Positions 4,361 to 5,743 of a stretch of 5,743 nucleotides of DNA are shown in pieces. How positions within the stretch are numbered: position 1 is the first letter of the stretch; each line of letters starts with the position of its first letter. Both the position numbers and the translations under genes were made by a program. A model generated the notes under the pieces. It made no database searches. It was given only the letters and a program-made list of their open reading frames with translations, and was not told where the DNA came from. The DNA lies in the NCBI GenBank assembly GCA_945862475.1, contig CAMAYW010000178.1, forward strand, positions 1 through 5,743, read 5' to 3'. This stretch comes from Bacteriovorax stolpii (GTDB taxonomy: Bacteria > Bdellovibrionota > Bacteriovoracia > Bacteriovoracales > Bacteriovoracaceae).

Positions 4361-5181
4361 AAAAAAAACTACATCCCTTTTCATTTATTTTTACACTAAT
4401 AATTTTTCTTACAAGTTGTCAGGAAAAGATAAAAAATAGAGCAAAGAAATTTGAAGAAAAAGATTTAGACGGGATCTATCTTGCAAGACTTGCCCCTATA
4501 AACCCCGGGATTTCAAAATATTTGAATGGATCATTAACCCTTCGTAAAAATCAGAAACACCTTATTGCATCGGTACGTTTTTCACAAGGCCCACATAATG
4601 GTATCCATGAACAATCTTTATATTACGGGAAAAGATGTCCAAGAATAGAAGATGATATGAATGGTGATCAATTAATAGACTCAAGAGAATTAGAAACGAT
4701 TATAAGAGAAAAACTCATTCCCCTTGATGACGATCTATCATCGCAAAGGATGGGAAGTGGGATCTTTCCGAAGTCTGATGAATATGGATCCTATCAATGG
4801 ACACGAAATACCTTGTTCGAATTACTTATCAAAGATTTAAAGGATGAGGATCTAAATTTAAAAGATAATTTAGTGAAACTGAATCAAAGGGACGAGTTCA
4901 ATTTTGAACATTTAATCGTTATTATTAGTGGTATCTCATTGGATACTTACTTACCAGAAACAGCGTCAAATAAAAATGATCCAAATGGTAATCTTACATT
5001 TCCAGTTGCTTGCGGAGTGATTCGAAAAATATCAAAATCACCTGGAATACTTGATAAAGATTCTTCTCAAGTAGATGAAACGAACGAAAATCCGACTGAT
5101 GACGGATTCGATTTCCCTGAGTTAGAAGATGAGGATGACATCAATTATGGTGATGTAAATGAATCTCTTTTGGACCTATGA
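4357..5181 (+). CDS. Lipoprotein with EF-hand loop and acidic tail, coupled to the deamidase
   Basis: A 274-residue protein with a lipoprotein signal: basic MKKK, hydrophobic core and lipobox LTSC with Cys21; Gln22 at +2 is compatible with outer-membrane sorting. Residues 57-95 (LNGSLTL ... GIHEQSLYYGKRCP) loosely resemble CHRD-type beta domains. Residues 100-111 (DMNGDQLIDSRE) form a textbook twelve-residue EF-hand loop, with Asp100, Asn102, Asp104, Asp108 and Glu111 at calcium positions. PVACG at 216-220 may pair its Cys with Cys94. The tail from 236 on is strongly acidic and probably disordered. The ATG overlaps the deamidase stop (ATGA), so translation is probably coupled. A role as partner, anchor or inhibitor of the deamidase is inference; no known family explains the whole protein. 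Its last 41 bases overlap the convergent gene. Confidence 0.8.
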   Translation: MKKKLHPFSFIFTLIIFLTSCQEKIKNRAKKFEEKDLDGIYLARLAPINPGISKYLNGSLTLRKNQKHLIASVRFSQGPHNGIHEQSLYYGKRCPRIEDDMNGDQLIDSRELETIIREKLIPLDDDLSSQRMGSGIFPKSDEYGSYQWTRNTLFELLIKDLKDEDLNLKDNLVKLNQRDEFNFEHLIVIISGISLDTYLPETASNKNDPNGNLTFPVACGVIRKISKSPGILDKDSSQVDETNENPTDDGFDFPELEDEDDINYGDVNESLLDL

Positions 5182-5743
5182 TTCTAATACCAACATCATT
5201 GCTTTTCAATGAATCAATGGCGACAAGGGCGACTTTCTCCCCTGAAATAGGCTTCATTCCATAGGTTAAAAGGAAATCAGGTATAAGTTTAAGAAAAAGA
5301 TGTGAAATGATCTCACCTAATCTGGGCACGCTTCTGAGACCGACAAGGGGGCCAGGTCTAAGAATAACGAGTGATTTAAAATCTAGAAAACTCAATTCTT
5401 GTTCGAGCTTACCCTTCATAGACAGATAAAAAAAACTAGAATCAGGATCTGCATTCACACTTGAGATCAAAACTAGTTTTTTGACTCCGTTCTTTTTCGC
5501 CACCTGAGCGACGTTATATTGATAATCAAAGTCGACTCGAAATTGTGCAGACTTTGAGCCAGCAGTCTTTAAGGTAGTCCCAAGTGCTGAAAATAAAACA
5601 TCACCCTGAATCAAAGACTCCCATTCTGAAATTTTATCAAAATCGATGATATGGTTTTTTATTTTTTCGTGAACGACATCAACTTCTCTCCTTGAAAAAA
5701 GAATAATCTCTTTTACTGATGGAGAATCCAAGAGTTTTAGAAG
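5141..5743 (-). CDS. NAD(P)-binding atypical SDR, HTATIP2/TIP30-like, N-terminus cut off
   Basis: The frame is open to the window edge (reading LLKLL ahead of DSPSVKEIILFSRR), so the gene starts beyond 5743; the TTG at 5731 is not a real start. The lost part would hold the glycine-rich Rossmann motif. What remains reads as an atypical short-chain dehydrogenase: the end of strand 2 (IILFSRR), DVLFSALGTTLKTAGS, FRVDFDYQYNVAQVAKKNGV, KLVLISSVNAD with the active-site-like serines, YLSMK as YxxxK and VILRPGPLVGLR. This pattern is typical of the HTATIP2/TIP30 and YbjT-like NAD(P)H-binding proteins, whose bacterial substrates are mostly unknown. A cytoplasmic redox or regulatory role is likely. The last codons (HLHHHN) run 41 bases into the lipoprotein gene on the other strand. 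Confidence 0.85.
   Translation of the reverse strand, partial: LLKLLDSPSVKEIILFSRREVDVVHEKIKNHIIDFDKISEWESLIQGDVLFSALGTTLKTAGSKSAQFRVDFDYQYNVAQVAKKNGVKKLVLISSVNADPDSSFFYLSMKGKLEQELSFLDFKSLVILRPGPLVGLRSVPRLGEIISHLFLKLIPDFLLTYGMKPISGEKVALVAIDSLKSNDVGIRIIGPKEIHLHHHN

Noticed and set aside
5729..5731. TTG start for the SDR-like gene at 5731
   Set aside because: The frame stays open to the window edge with family-like residues (LLKLL), and the Rossmann glycine motif must lie further upstream.
1..5743. CRISPR array, insertion sequence, tRNA, rRNA or attachment site
   Set aside because: I saw no regularly spaced repeats, transposase motifs, terminal inverted repeats with duplications, or cloverleaf-like segments on either strand.

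Overview
The window is AT-rich bacterial DNA with short intergenic gaps, Shine-Dalgarno sites ahead of most genes and several short exported proteins. A secreted protein-glutamine deamidase-like protein, several BON-domain proteins and small lipoproteins or exported proteins fit a member of the predatory Bdellovibrionota (Bdellovibrio/Bacteriovorax type). This is an inference from gene content; no marker gene is present to prove it.

Left part (1-1869): a short, very acidic exported protein (32-289, +) has its Shine-Dalgarno inside a small hairpin. It overlaps tail-to-tail with a BON-domain protein (267-626, -). A 130-base divergent gap follows, carrying a consensus-like promoter under a 23-base operator-like palindrome. 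It leads into a secreted GH26 glycoside hydrolase (757-1869, +) with both catalytic glutamates in place.

Middle (1870-3613): a minus-strand run of three more BON-domain genes (3041 down to 1870) is packed like an operon, and its last stop codon abuts the GH26 stop codon. Two of the three share a GPxGYxRxD motif before the BON domain. The upstream side is a 572-base stretch with no conventional gene. It does hold a compact unit: a possible promoter, two nested perfect inverted repeats, a 23-codon micro-ORF (MTELSILLEHHHW...) with a near-perfect Shine-Dalgarno, and a strong intrinsic terminator at 3445-3475. This unit is the best candidate here for something undescribed.

Right part (3614-5743): a secreted deamidase with a Cys-His-Asp triad arrangement overlaps by ATGA with a gene for a lipoprotein carrying a canonical EF-hand loop and an acidic tail, so the two are probably made together. 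The lipoprotein gene overlaps by 41 bases, tail-to-tail, with an NAD(P)-binding HTATIP2/TIP30-like protein whose N-terminus lies beyond the right edge.

Working together: the GH26 enzyme, deamidase, lipoprotein and acidic protein are all predicted to be exported and could act on outside polymers or prey. The four BON proteins lack signal peptides and look like a separate, probably stress-related, group. All three convergent gene junctions overlap or abut, and none has a convincing terminator.
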